Part shown: positions 1 through 12,800 of the stretch, piece after piece
Position numbering within the stretch: position 1 is the stretch's first letter
Layout: each line of letters opens with the position of its first letter
NCBI RefSeq assembly: GCF_021018805.1
Contig: NC_086283.1
Location: forward strand, 11,607,162-11,671,161
Length of the DNA: 64,000 nt
Source: Prinia subflava
Taxonomy: Eukaryota > Chordata > Aves > Passeriformes > Cisticolidae
Direction: 5' to 3'
Notes under the pieces: generated by a model
What the model saw: only the letters and a program-made list of their open reading frames with translations
Told to the model about the DNA's origin: nothing
Databases searched by the model: none
Translations under genes and position numbers: made by a program

Positions 1-1426
1 ACGGTAATTCCCCTATCTGAATTCTCCTCGGTTTTCCTCTGCCACGCACAGAAGAAACTGTTGCCAATTTGCATTAGGATAAGTCAGACTGTCATGGCTA
101 AGTAGCAAAGTGGTTGTCACTCAGCGCTGATGGCTGATTTCTCAGGAGATGAAGCTTAAAGTGCTATCTCCCCATCTAACCAAAGTTTAGCTTTAATCAG
201 AATTGCAGAAACGTGTCCACAAACATCAGAAAGAATAATTAGCACAGAAGATTTTTCCCATTTTCTTTTTCTGCAGGCTGTTTTCTTTCCCCATTAAGAT
301 CTCCGAAACTGCAAAGAGTGTTTATGTCTGCCAAGCCAGCTTGCTGACAACTGTAATAGTAATCAGTTGGGTTTCTTCAGGAACTTAGCAGCGGTTTTTA
401 TTTTCCTTTCTGATGTTTCTTTGCATCAAATCAACTTCTTATTGTACCATGACAGGAGTTTTTGCGCAGGGATATGTTGTTCAGGCAGTGCAGGGTAGTA
501 CTGGGGAGCTTCAATACCTTTGCTAGAAACAAAGATTAACGCTGACGGGTAGTTCGTTTTTATGCAGTGTTACAAGCACCACTGGAATTTCAGCAGCCAG
601 GCCGATTGTTCCCTCAGAAAGGTCTGTTGTACCCCATCGCGTGGCTGAGACATAAACTGCCTAATTTAATGTGATTTGTGGAAAGTGATCTCTGAAAAAA
701 TCCTCTGTGAGCTGCTGCCATAACAGTTGTGCTTTTTCCTGCCTTCCAGTATCCTGCTCACTCTGTCAATAGCTCTTCATGATGGTGCATTGACTGACTC
801 TGAATCTTATTTGTACCGTGGTCAGGGCAGACACCAATTAACACTTGGCAGGCTCAGAAATCTTATACTCCCTATCTGACATTCAAAAGAACCATTCTCA
901 ATGTGGGTTTTTTCCTCTTCTGACTTTTGAAGTCAGAAAGAGATCAAACACCCAGATTGGACAGCCGCCTAATACAGCCTCTTTGTAGATTCTTTCCAAC
1001 ACTATTAAAAGAACAAAGACCTGAACACTAATGAATATGAATACCTTAATATGACACTTTATTACAGCCACTTGCTGAAGCTAGTAAGATAAATATAAGA
1101 AAAAAAAAGGAAAGATGAAAGATAACTTGGTGGGTTTAAGGATTACATGATTATTTTAATCCAAAGATGAATGAGTCCTTTGTTTAAGACTTCATTTATT
1201 TGTTTGGGGAAGTTTCTGATATGATGGTTATAGGTAACTATAAGAAGGGCTTGGGAGAAGGCAGGCAGCAGACTGAGGCTCTTTTCCATCTTGTTGAAAC
1301 ACTGCTTTGATTCCAAGTAGAGTAGGGTAATGCATACACTGCAGCTGTGCGCAGCATTCCAGATGCTTTGGTAAGAATGTACTTTAGATTCTTCCTACTC
1401 TGGAAACTGTGTTTTGTTTAGTTTTT

Positions 1427-1458
1427 GTTTGGTTGGTTGGTTGGTTGGTTGGTTGGTT
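1427..1458. repeat. (GGTT)n simple repeat
   Basis: About seven to eight consecutive GGTT units, followed by a T-rich tract to about 1470. Simple tandem repeat in intron. Confidence 0.9.
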
Positions 1459-2699
1459 TTTGTTTTTTTTTACTTACTGGCTTCTGAAGGAGCCCTTGGA
1501 TTTAACACAAAAACAGATGAAGTAAAGCTTACACTGTGAGACTGCACAAAATGCACTTTCAGTGTAATGTGGTGCAGTGCTGGAGTCCAGAGTCCCAACG
1601 TCTTTCACTTGCTTTTTGTCTTTGATTCCATTCTCTCCTTCATTCTCTGTTTAGTTTGTTTTTCTTTTTTTCCTGGTATTTCAAAGTGGTGGGAACAAGC
1701 ATGCTCAGGGATAAATTCTGTCTTCTTTTCAGTAGCTGGGGAATTCAGTCTTATCAGTCCCAGCATATTTAATTGCAATTAACTGTGTCAAGCTCTTATG
1801 GATCAATGCTAGAGCAGATCTTAGGGCTACTGAAAAGCTGAACCGCCTAGCAACATACGGTTTCTCCAGAGGGCAAAAGGACAAAGACAGAGATGGGCAG
1901 GCAAAGCTTTTAAAGCAACACTTACCAGTCTCTCATATCCACTAGTACATGACAAGCATTAAAGCAGGCTCAGGTCATGGGAACTACAAAAAAAGAAATA
2001 AAAAAGCCAAAATCCAAATAAAAACAGATGTGTTAAAATACACCAGCCTTAGAGCCTGAGGTCAAATCAAAGGATATCTCCTTGTTCACTTGGGACAACA
2101 TAAGGAACCAAGGGTTTCCATGTTCTCTGTAAAAACCAGATCAGCTTCTCTGCCATCATACAGCCCTGCTCACCAGCCCTGACCAGCACGGGTGTCAGCC
2201 GCACCATGGCATCCCTCCCCACTCCCAGGTTTATAGCCAGTATCAAGCTGAACAAACCTACAGGTCCTGAACCAACCAGGTAAACGTTTGGGCTGATTCC
2301 AATACATCGCCCAGGCAAGCAGCAGAAGAACCAGCACAGGTGCTGTTACACTGTGGTTTTCCACATGTAGCTGAGCAGGGAAGGGGAAAACTCACTTATT
2401 CCTGCTGTGACAAAAAGAGAAGAAAATGAGTGGACATAGACAAACCTGGGCACCCTCCCCTAGCTCTATGCTTCTCTGCCTTCTGCTTTTCTGCAATGGG
2501 GAGAAGTAGGATAAGGTGGTGAGATCGGCAGTCTGACCTGCCAGCCTCACGCTCAGTGGAAATCAGACAGTTGCAGCTCCCCAGCACAAAGAGAAACATC
2601 CATTCCAATTCCACTCTGCTCTCTGTGTGTGATTTTCTAAACCTAACCTGAGAAGGCAGGAAGGATCCCATTCTGTGATGCTCCAACAGTAATGGCTGA

Positions 2700-3010
2700 G
2701 CTGTTAGCAATTAACCCCTTAGCTCATTTAACTTGTTCATTGCAAGACACTGGCATTGCATTGCACATGATAAAATATAGTTAGAGACACTGAGTCACAT
2801 CAAATTAGCTCATTTGGGTAGGTTATAGATCAAAACACAAATGAGATGTAAGATTGGTTAATATGCCATAAGCTGCCAGATGAACTTTTGAGTTGATATG
2901 TGTGATTGGTGGTGCCTTTAACAGGGGCGTAATTGCTTCTTTAATTTCAATTGAGGTGTTTCACAGAGTAATTTAATTGCAGAACAGGGTGTAGTGTACC
3001 GATTGGTGAC
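2700..3010. promoter_or_regulatory. Candidate conserved noncoding element
   Basis: A block dense in ATTA/TAATT-type homeodomain core motifs (several between 2925 and 2985), with no coding potential and no repeat signature. Composition and motif density resemble developmental enhancers found in guidance-receptor introns. This is inference only; conservation cannot be tested here. Confidence 0.25.
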
Positions 3011-5736
3011 CCAGTTGGGTTTAAAACTGGATGTGATATTTATCCACATTCATGGATTTAATTAGGAACTAGAGCAAGGGGAAAAGGATCACTGAGTCAA
3101 GAGGCAGAAGAGGATGTTTTGCCGAGTTAAGATGACTGTTCCAAAAATTTTATTCAGCTGTTCTTGCCCAGGCAAAGGCTGGCGGAAGCTAGGGACTTCT
3201 CCAAATAGAAAGCTCCATCTAATTGATTATTAATATGACTGATGTTTGTGTTGTTTCCCGAGAGCCTCTTACGTTTTGCAGTCGTTATCCCTTAATTGGG
3301 AGTTCATGTGTGTGCATTTCCATGCAGGTATGTGTCACTGAGACAGTGTTTCATATTCACAGCAGGAAAACTAGCTCCAAGAGAGACAAGTCTGTGGCCA
3401 CAAATGCTAATTGCTGAAAAGTGGCACTGTCCTTTGTAGTGCCTTGTGACCTACAGCAGAACTCCTTCTGGGTGTCAGTGAGAGGAAGAGTGGGGAGGGG
3501 GGAAGCAGGTTTGTTTAAAGGAGCACAGCCCAAAATGAATGAGGGCTGCTCATCCTTTGCTTTGGAGAGCCATTGGGTAAGGTCTGGCCATGCAGGCCTG
3601 TCCTCCAAAAGTACAGGATAAAGCACCCTGCAGTTGTCAGCACCTGGTCCCCTACATTTCTGTCCCTTTTAACACACATTTTACCCCCCAGCCTACTGGT
3701 GGGTGGTCAAGTCCCTCTTGTAAAGCAGGAGACAAAGGCTACAACCTCCAGATCTTCTTGTAGAACTGGGGTTTTTTGTGACCTGACTTTTCTATGGGAC
3801 CTATCCCTGTACTTTTCCTTTCTAGTCCAGTTCCACTGATGTGGTATGTAGGTGAGGGCAGAGCATGCTCCAAAGTGAATCCAGCTGCTGTATGATTCAG
3901 TTCACGCAAGGATGATCTTTGGGACTGGGGAACAGTCAGACTTCTAGTTCCTTTATGAAATATTACAATGGGAGATTTTCTACAAAAGCACTGACATGAA
4001 CCCTGACAGCTTATTCTCTTCTCTACAGCTGGCTTTCTGTGGCAGACATCTCTGGGATCCTGGTGTAGCTAACACAGCCTGGCTGTCCACATGCCCACAT
4101 GGTGCCCAAAAGTGTCAGTCAATATGTGAGCTGTGGGCCTCCAGTTCAGGTTCCTCTTTTTGGTGGGAAAAGAAGCCCAGTAGCTTCTGATGGCCACATA
4201 GCAGATGCTGTGCCTTTCATTTAACAATGCCACGGTCTGTGTTTGAATTTGAGACTCTGTGAAATAAAGTTCTCCATCTGCTGCTACCAGTACACCTCAG
4301 AAGTTTATTCTGAGGCTTAACTTCCCCATTCTGAATAAAGAAAAGCTATAATGGGGCTGGAGGCATCCAGCATCTGTACATACACCCTGCAAGCACAAAG
4401 CTGCAAATATGTGTAATTAAGGAAGTGCTTCCACAGCAGGAACAACAATTCTCCTTCCTGGCAGCAGAAGCACAATAAGAACAACTGAACATGGTGGTTT
4501 GTGTTTGCTGTCTCATTCTCATTATGTTTTGTAGTCTCTCATAGCTGTACTTTCAGCCGCTTTGGAGATCACTTATTTTTCCTTTTATTTTCCATCTTAA
4601 ATGTGTATGAAATATCTTTCCAGTAAATAGTACATAGAGGACAACATCCTCTTCAGCAGACAGTTGCTTGGAGGAAACCAGATCCAAAATCAAGTGATAT
4701 TCTTCAAAGAGGCATTCAAGTCCCAAGGTACCTTAAATTGTTGCTGACCCATATGAAAAGAGCTAAGAGTTTTCTCAGTCTCACTTGGGCATCTCGTACT
4801 GTGTTCAAATCAGTAGTTAGTTAGTTTCACAAATGCTTTATTACTGGAATGTGTGTGTGTATGTGTTATAATCCAGGTGAAGCCCGGGAGCTGAGATTTC
4901 CCTGTGGCTGCTGGAGGTGGTGCCAGCTCAGCAGGGACTGCTGCAAGGCGAGCCGTGCCACTGGGAGCAGTTGGCACAGCTGCAGAGAACACCAGACACA
5001 ATCCAGCGTGGATGGGGAACCAGATGGAAAGCAACCAGGCTTGGGGAAGGCACGGGTGCAATGTTCTTACCTTCAAAAATTACAAACTGCCTTTCATCAA
5101 GGCAAGTCTCTCGCTGCTCCCAGATGTTTGCATCTTGTTTCTTGTGGATAATTGCACTGGTGGGCTTTTCCTGTGTCTAGAGGGTAGAAGACTTACTGTT
5201 TTCAGCAGGTGCTCCTGGCTCTGAAGATGACTCTAGGGCAGGTTGGTGCAGACAAGGCAATGAGCATCTGGGATCCAGAGCTCAGACCTTGTCGACTTAG
5301 CTCTTGAGATTGCCAGACGTGTAGGGAACAACTCTTATGATCAAGAGGGCATCATCTAGATGAGATCATATTCTTTTTCCATCCTTGTGTTTCTTTCAGA
5401 GCAGATCTGTTTCTGCTCTACCAGTTTCTAAAACAGTCACGCATATGCAAGTGTGCCAAGAGATTTAAGTGCCCAGGAATGCTGGTAACTTGGTATGGCT
5501 AAATTTGTATCAGCAATTAGCTTCCGTAATAGGTTTTCCTGTGTGTGTAATCGCTTGTGTGATTTATGTTCCCTATGTTCATTTAGTCTGCACAGAAGTC
5601 TGGCCTGGCTTTGCAAATCTCAGTGTCTGTGTGTACTGCTGCTGCTGGAAACACTCTGTGGCAGCACAGGTCTGGCTGCAGCTCCCAGGTGGAGCTGAGG
5701 TGGTTATTGCAGTTCTCTGTTCTTGCTGATGGTCTT

Positions 5737-5737
<1 letters not shown>

Positions 5738-5776
<39 letters not shown>
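5738..5776. repeat. T39 homopolymer
   Basis: An uninterrupted run of 39 T followed by GGTTGGTTGG. Length is probably uncertain in the assembly. It could be the reversed tail of an old retroposed sequence, but no element body or target duplication is evident. Confidence 0.9.
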
Positions 5777-5777
<1 letters not shown>

Positions 5778-8700
5778 GTTGGTTGGCATGTGGCAGGTTC
5801 CTTTTGTTAATTAGAACAAATGTGCCAATTATGTTAATGTATCTCCCGATACCAATCAGTGAATGATTAGAGACAACACATCTGTCTCTCACCAGGGAGC
5901 AGGATGACAGAAAAGACACTACAAGGTATGTTGTTCTAAATTACAGACACCTTGGATCATGCCTTCCCCCGCTGGCTGCAGGGACAGCTCAGTCTCCTGC
6001 TCAGGCTCGCTTGCCAGCCCATTAGCAGCCCTGGACGTGCAGCTCCAGTGCAGCTGGCAGGATCCATGTGCCTCATGGAACTGCAAGTTGCATCCAGGGT
6101 GCTAAGGAGCTCTGACCAAAAGGCAGCTGGCTCCAGGTGTGCTCCAGCTTCTCAGCATCTGCAGATTCTGTGGGTCAGGTTTTCATTCACCACTCTCACA
6201 CCTCAACTGAGTGGCCTTCTCTTGCTAGTCAGCAAGAGAACAAACAAAACAAAAATACCTTCTTGTGTAGAAAACTAGCAAGAAGAAAAGGGATTTTGTG
6301 TATGCTTTGTTCCAGGGGCTTTGTATATAAGAAAAAACATGTATATGGTGTTGTAATTTTAATTTTCCATAGCTGTCATCCCCTAGAGGATACATTTACC
6401 CCATCCTTCATGGCATAATTTTTGCCAATTAAATGATTGCTGTCATGATAAGGAAAAAACTGATCCCATGCTTTTTCTATATGTAGGTATGACCATCAGT
6501 ACATTTATCAATAACAGCTGGAGGGATGTGCCTGATTTAATTGAACACATAGAGCTACGTACATATTCAAGAATTGTTTTGATTTTAACCAGTAAATATA
6601 CATTTTTAATATTTGGGCAAAAGTAAACATCCACTCTAGAACATCTCCAGAGAGATGGAAAATGGAGGCATGAGGATGTGATTTGGTATGACCTTGAAGT
6701 CAGGCTTTTTTGCACTTAGAAGTGCCTATTTATATCCTGCTGCTCCTCTGTCCACTTGTCTGCAGGTGTACAAACCTCTGGCACAGAAGTGTCCAGTGCC
6801 TTAGCTGCCAGTAACCACTATTCAGGCTGCAGAATTAAATTCAGTTAAATTCAGAATTAAATAAATTTCTGCACTGACGGGATTAACAGCCTACTTAGGC
6901 AAGGGGGCTGCACCTTGGGGAATGACGTGGCATCAAAAGAGATTGTGGCTTTTAACTTCTGTGATAACAGTTTGCATAGTTGTCACTCATAAATCACACT
7001 GGCTCATTCTGCTTGCTTCTCTTCTGTATTTGACACCTGATCTCTTCATACTTATGTGACAGAACAACCCTACTCCCACCTACTCTGGTTACCTCAAAAA
7101 AACCCACCAAAACCTGAAATTTGGAGGCGCTGAGCACTGCAGTCCTCAGTCGCCTGCACCATAAAAAATGGGCCCAACAGTAAAGGACAATAAGTACCAA
7201 CAACAGTCTCACATATTGTAGTGTGTTTAATTAGCCCCCTTTTCTACAAGGACTGAGGGAGAAAACACAGCCACTAGAGGGATGTTCTCTTTTCTGTGTT
7301 ACTCTACTGATGGCTAAAATACGTGTGAAAGGAGACTCCCACTGCTTGTCAAATCATCCATCAGTTCCTTCCTTCAGATTTGACATTAGAGTTTGCAACA
7401 TTAACAGACACCATAAAAACCTGTATGCCAGAAGACTGAATTAGATATATTAAAGAGATACCTTGTAAAAGAGATGGCATTGAGACATGCACACACAGTA
7501 CTGATGTACTGGCAGAAAAAAAAAAAAGATTATCCTGTTGTTCTTCAAACTTTTACTGTTAGCAAATTCTGTGAGACATTAGGTAAAAAGGATCTTTTTC
7601 CTAAGAGATTTGGTGTAGAGCCAAAGGCAATATACTGAACTATAGAGAACTGTTTTGTTTGGGGATATTTTTTTTTGTATTGGCAGCTTCTCTTCTCATA
7701 TTATCTTTGGTGGTTTTGCAGGGATGATAGGGAATTCAATGCTTACAGTTTTAATTTTGTCTACTCATTTGAGACCCAGATTGAATATGTATGTGCATTT
7801 TTGCAGAGAGAGAAAATGTTGCAGAGTAGTAGAAAAAAGAATCATGTGCTTGGGCATGGAGCCTTGGGTGTGCCAAAGGCTGCTAGACTATATTGTTGGG
7901 TGGACATACCAGAAATATTTTAAAGTGCGCCTTAGACCATGTAGACTGCAGTCCTGTCCTTACTGATGTCCCGGTGTCCTCAATGTGCAAAGCAGAGGAG
8001 GAGTACAGACAGATCCAAAAGAGGGAGGTACTCAGCTCTGGCAGTGTGTGTAGCATCCTTTACAGCCCTGGCATAACCATCCCAGAAAAAAACTGACATT
8101 AAAACCAAAGAAATACATTGTTTTTGTGTGAGAGGCAGCAGTTAAATGGCAGCATACCACTGATGGAGATAAGCTTATGGCTTGTTTTTCAGTCTAGAAT
8201 TCATGCAGACTCGGCCTGCAGATGAGGAAGGATATAAATATTGCCATTTACTGAACAGGAATCTGTCAGTCTTGATTATACCTATATTAGGATTCAAGAA
8301 AGGGGGAAAAACAAGTTTAGTCATTCTGTCAAGGAATAACAGATTATTGACTAAGAGCTTGTATCTTTCATGCTGAAACATGATTGTGATGGTGACAGAA
8401 AAAACCTCTACAGTTTTTGGTTTTTTTCTTCCTCCAGTGTTCCTTGCAGACACACGAATCCATTTCCAGAGCCCTTCTTACACCACTGTCTTTAAGCTCA
8501 GCAGTATCGACAGCTGTGGGGCTGCCACATCCCACAGTGATCAGCAGGAGAAATCATTGTTTTTTCTCACCATGGTTTGGGGCAGTCTGTACAGCTGTCT
8601 CAGGTGGCATTTGGGGTATGTCAATGCTTGGGGAGTTCCCCAAATGTCTTTAGAAAAGTGGGGTCTGTGAGAGAAGGACTTGGCGTCTAGCACCTCACAA

Positions 8701-9712
8701 GTCTGGTGGGTTGATTGCAGTTATGTTTTTCTTCCTTTAATTAAATCCTAGGCACAAGCTGAAGTGATCCAGTGACGTGAAGGCCCAGCTTTGATCCATC
8801 CAGGGCCTCATTCCTGTCCTTCAGCGTACTCAGTTCAAATGAAAATGAGCTACTAGATTTGCAGCCAAATTATATTAGAGTGGCTCACAGCAGTCAGCTG
8901 GGATATAACAGGGTGTTTTCTTAGGAAGGCAATAAAGAGAATATTGTCTAGATTAAAAATCTCATATGAAAATATTTTTCTGTGCAACCAAGGAAATCAT
9001 GCTTTATTAAAGTAAAATATAGCTTACACAAATAAGGAGGAAAAATAAGCACTGATGTCCTTGTGATTTCCTTTTTCCTTGGTAACTGACTCTATTTTGT
9101 TTCATTCTCATTCACTGAAGCCAGAAAATGTGCATGTGAGTGCAAGTGTACTTAAAAATATTGGGGTTTGTGATTTGTTAGTGCCACCCACTCTGGTATA
9201 AAGCCTCATGGTTTTAGACCCAGACCGGTACCTACAAGGTTACGGCATTATTAACTGCCTAGTTAGGCAAGATATGGAAAACAGTGGGTGAGATCTGTGC
9301 TGATTTAGGCTTTCTGATGTTGTAGGAGAATTTTCTGTTTGCAGATATGGTCCTAAGGTATCACCCTTTCCTTTTGCCTTGCTTCCGACTCTGAAAGCAC
9401 AGATCGCCTTTTCCTTGTACAGTACCTGGCAGCCTTTGAAAATGCATTGATGTTTTCAAGGCAAGGCAAGACAGCTGTTGTCTGGATGGGTGGGACAAAA
9501 GGGGACTTGAAGGAAAGGGTAGGCATGAGGAGTGTTCTCCTGTTTTTCTGCCCTGGTGTTTTGTTTCAGTCGGAGATTCATCAGGTGAGTCCTTCGTCAC
9601 ATGCCTTGGCTAGTAGTGTTTTCGGGGATGAGCAACATAATCACAGATACTGTGTCTGTCCATATTGGTATGACTTGGTGCTGACTCACTACCTCCCCTT
9701 TGAAACCCCAAG

Positions 9713-9893
9713 GTGGAGTGGCTGAAGAATGAAGAGGTGATTGATCCCGTGGAGGACCGGAACTTTTACATCACCATTGATCACAACCTGATCATCAAGC
9801 AAGCCCGGCTTTCTGACACCGCCAATTACACCTGTGTTGCGAAAAACATTGTGGCCAAAAGGAAAAGCACCACAGCGACTGTGATAGTCTATG
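9713..9893 (+). CDS. UNC5C: UNC5C exon: second half of Ig domain 2
   Basis: Starts after a pyrimidine-rich acceptor ending CCCCAAG and ends at G|GTAGGT. It gives 60 codons plus the first base of a Val codon (phase 0 in, phase 1 out). The peptide opens [19 protein letters not shown] and contains the C-strand Trp, the DTANYTC signature with the second Ig cysteine, and an N-glycosylation sequon NYT. It maps to about human residues 199-259. Ig2 with Ig1 forms part of the netrin-binding ectodomain (family knowledge). Confidence 0.97.
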
Positions 9894-12800
9894 GTAGGTG
9901 GTGCCTTGTACTTTTGCACATGGATGGACACTCACTCAGAGCAGGAGGTGGGGCAGAAAGGAGATGCACAATACTGCTGGGCAACTCTGGCTGCAGTCAG
10001 TGCCCAGACTGGGCTCCCTGTGCTGCCTGATGACTGCAGCCACACACAGGGACTGCAGTCAGGGGCACTGCTGAAATCCCTCAGAAGTCTGATGGCTTGT
10101 CTTATTGGTGACAGGCAATGGTGTTAAAGGAGGAACAGCCCCCTACACAAACTGCTTTATTGGAGAGAAGGCAGCTGTTCCCCTTGCTGTAACACACACT
10201 GGCTGCATACAGCAAGGAGCCACCAGGGCACATCCTGCAGCAGGAGTGTCCAAGGCATGGCTTACAACCAACACAGTTCATGTTCTTAGTGACTCTTTTC
10301 AGAAATAAGAGTGAAACTGATGGAGAGTTTGTGCTTCCAGTGACTGGTAAGAGTGTCAGAGCTTAACAGGATCCACCATCTTGTTATGTCTCTTTAAGTA
10401 AGCTTACTTTTGGTGCCTACTTCCAAAGCGTACCCTGACATTAAGAGCAAAGAAGCAAAACATTCTGGGACTGCAATTCGTAGGCATACAGCCTAGCTTG
10501 AAACTAAACATCAGGGGAATATAAAGCATGGGATAGCATTATTCTGTGTCAGTATCCACAGTCCTGATATGACTGAGGCTGGCTTTCTTTGGTTGGAAAA
10601 GGATGGGATTCCCTCCTAGGGTCTCTTCCAGCCTGTGTTGTGCTACAGCTCTGCCTCACCAGCCCAAGCCTTTGCCCCTGCAGAGTTACTTCCCCAAATG
10701 CTTTCCAGGTGGGGGTATCCAGCAGAACAAAACCTGCTCTGATTATGTGCCAGCTGACTGAACTGGTGTTTCTTACAATCAGCTTAATTATAGGATAGAC
10801 AAGTAGGAAAAAATCCCTATGATTATCCCTAATATTCATTTCATATTCAGGGTAGCAGTTAGATTTAATTGTGAGCAGTTGCTTCTCCAAAGTTACAATG
10901 AGGGCTTTTTACTTCAGTTTTTATAGAAAACTGACTGAATTGAGTTGATTAGCAGTGCTTTTGATATTGAGGGATGGACCATGTAAGAGCACCATGTTTT
11001 GTAACTGAGATGAATGCAGAAACATAAAGATGTAGGCGTACTACAACCCTTCCCCATATAGATACAGAATTTTCTTCAAAAGTGTATTCAAGAGACATGT
11101 GTAGGGAGCAGACATTTTTATAGGTTTTGCTGCCAGAGCTGCTTAAGGGTTTAATCATATCACAAACATTTGGGTTTAGGGTTTAGGGAATCTGAGCAGT
11201 TAATATGTCATTACCCATACCTGACAATGATATTATTATGTAGAGCAGCACAACTCCTTTTTCATCCCTCCATCTATCCCACAAACTGTGGTGGGTGAAA
11301 AGGAGAGTCAGTATAAATACCTTCCCAGAGATAAATATCTTCCCAAAGTCCAAGAAATGCATTTAGTGTTAGCTCATTCTGAACAGCTTAAGGAAGTCCT
11401 GGGACATTTGTATATGCACCAGCTATGTCCACAGAGAGGTGAGGGAAGTTGTCCTGAAATCCTGAAGTCACCCTCTTGAAAGAAAGCAAAAGAGTCTCAA
11501 TATCTAATGAAAGCATGGGACTCTCTCAGCATGCATAGGTGGTGGGTCCATCTGAGCATGAGTGGGAGTGCAGGTGATCTCCCTCTGCAAAACGGTGCAG
11601 CTTTCAGTGCACAGGCTTCTGGCTGCCAGAGCATTCTGAACCTGCAGGGGTTTTGGTCATACACACTTCAGGTGCTTAAGGCTGGGACAGGTGGGTTTTC
11701 AGGACAAGGCAGGTCACCTGCCAACCCTAACAGTCATCACGTGGTGTTTTTCATTCAGCATCAGCATTTCTTCAGCTTGTACAAAGACTTCTGGCATACA
11801 CTTGGTGCGTTGGAGATGGGGGTTTGTCCCTGTTCAATGTTGTTTCTTGTGCCATCTCTTGTGGCCGCTGTTGGAGGCCACACGACGCAGAGCCAGGAGC
11901 GCCTTGGGGCTGCCCAGGCGGGGCTGCGTGTGTGACCATGCGCTTTTCCTCTCGCTCTGCAGTGAACGGAGGCTGGTCCACCTGGACAGAGTGGTCCGTG
12001 TGTAACAGCCGCTGCGGGAGGGGCTTCCAGAAGCGCACGAGGACCTGCACCAACCCTGCCCCGCTCAACGGCGGCGCCTTCTGCGAGGGCCAGAGCGTCC
12101 AGAAAATAGCTTGCACCACTCTGTGTCCAGGTTCAGTATGCACAGCACACATAAATACTCTGTCTGTCATCAGTCGTTTCGGGAGAACACTGTTAGCTGC
12201 AAAAGCTTTCGTCTCATTATTAATAAATCCAACATTTTGGGGAATTAATACTCAATTGTAGTGCATAAGTAGATAAAATAGTGAGCACATCATATCAAGC
12301 AGTGCGGGTTCTAGCCCTTCTTTCTCACTCTGCTTGCACTGTGGTCTCAGGTCTTACAATTCAGGGGATTTGGGGAACAGTAGGAGCCTCAAAATGTAGA
12401 AGATAAAGGTTGAAAACTCTGGAAAAGAATTAGGATTTGAAGATCGAAAGCAACTGTGGTGTAAATATATTTGCAATGTCTGTTCAGTCCAGCTGTCTCA
12501 GCAAGTAAAGCATCTGGGCTGTGGATATTAAATTTGAGGCAGATGTTTACCTGACATATACAACTGTCAAATACAAAGGCATTTTTTATTGGAAAGAGAT
12601 GTGTATCCATACTTATGGAAGCTATTTAAATGTAAACTTCTGAAAAGTACAAAATTGTTTCAGGATGTGCAATGTAGTTGGTGACTTCCCTGTGATAAAA
12701 TTCTGCCATTTGGCCCACTGTCCAGTGCTCTCCTACCACTGACCTACTCAAATCGATGGCAGCAAGGCCATCTTCAGAATGTGAAGTTTGGTAATCCAGC

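Larger units (their letters stand above)
1..9712 (+). other. UNC5C: Intron of UNC5C upstream of the Ig2 exon (partial)
   Basis: This stretch precedes the first recognisable exon and should be intron. The exon for the first half of Ig2 was looked for by its expected peptide and not seen. It contains a GGTT tandem tract near 1427-1458, a T39 run at 5738-5776, and a TAAT-rich block at about 2700-3010 that may be regulatory. The remainder shows no gene or recognised repeat. The open frames here are short and have no family resemblance. Confidence 0.75.

Noticed and set aside
1..9712. Search for the exon coding the first half of Ig2
   Set aside because: No stretch giving the expected strand sequence with splice sites was found; it is probably upstream of the window.
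11171..11188. TTTAGGG doublet resembling a plant-type telomere repeat
   Set aside because: Only two units, and not the vertebrate TTAGGG form. Most likely chance.
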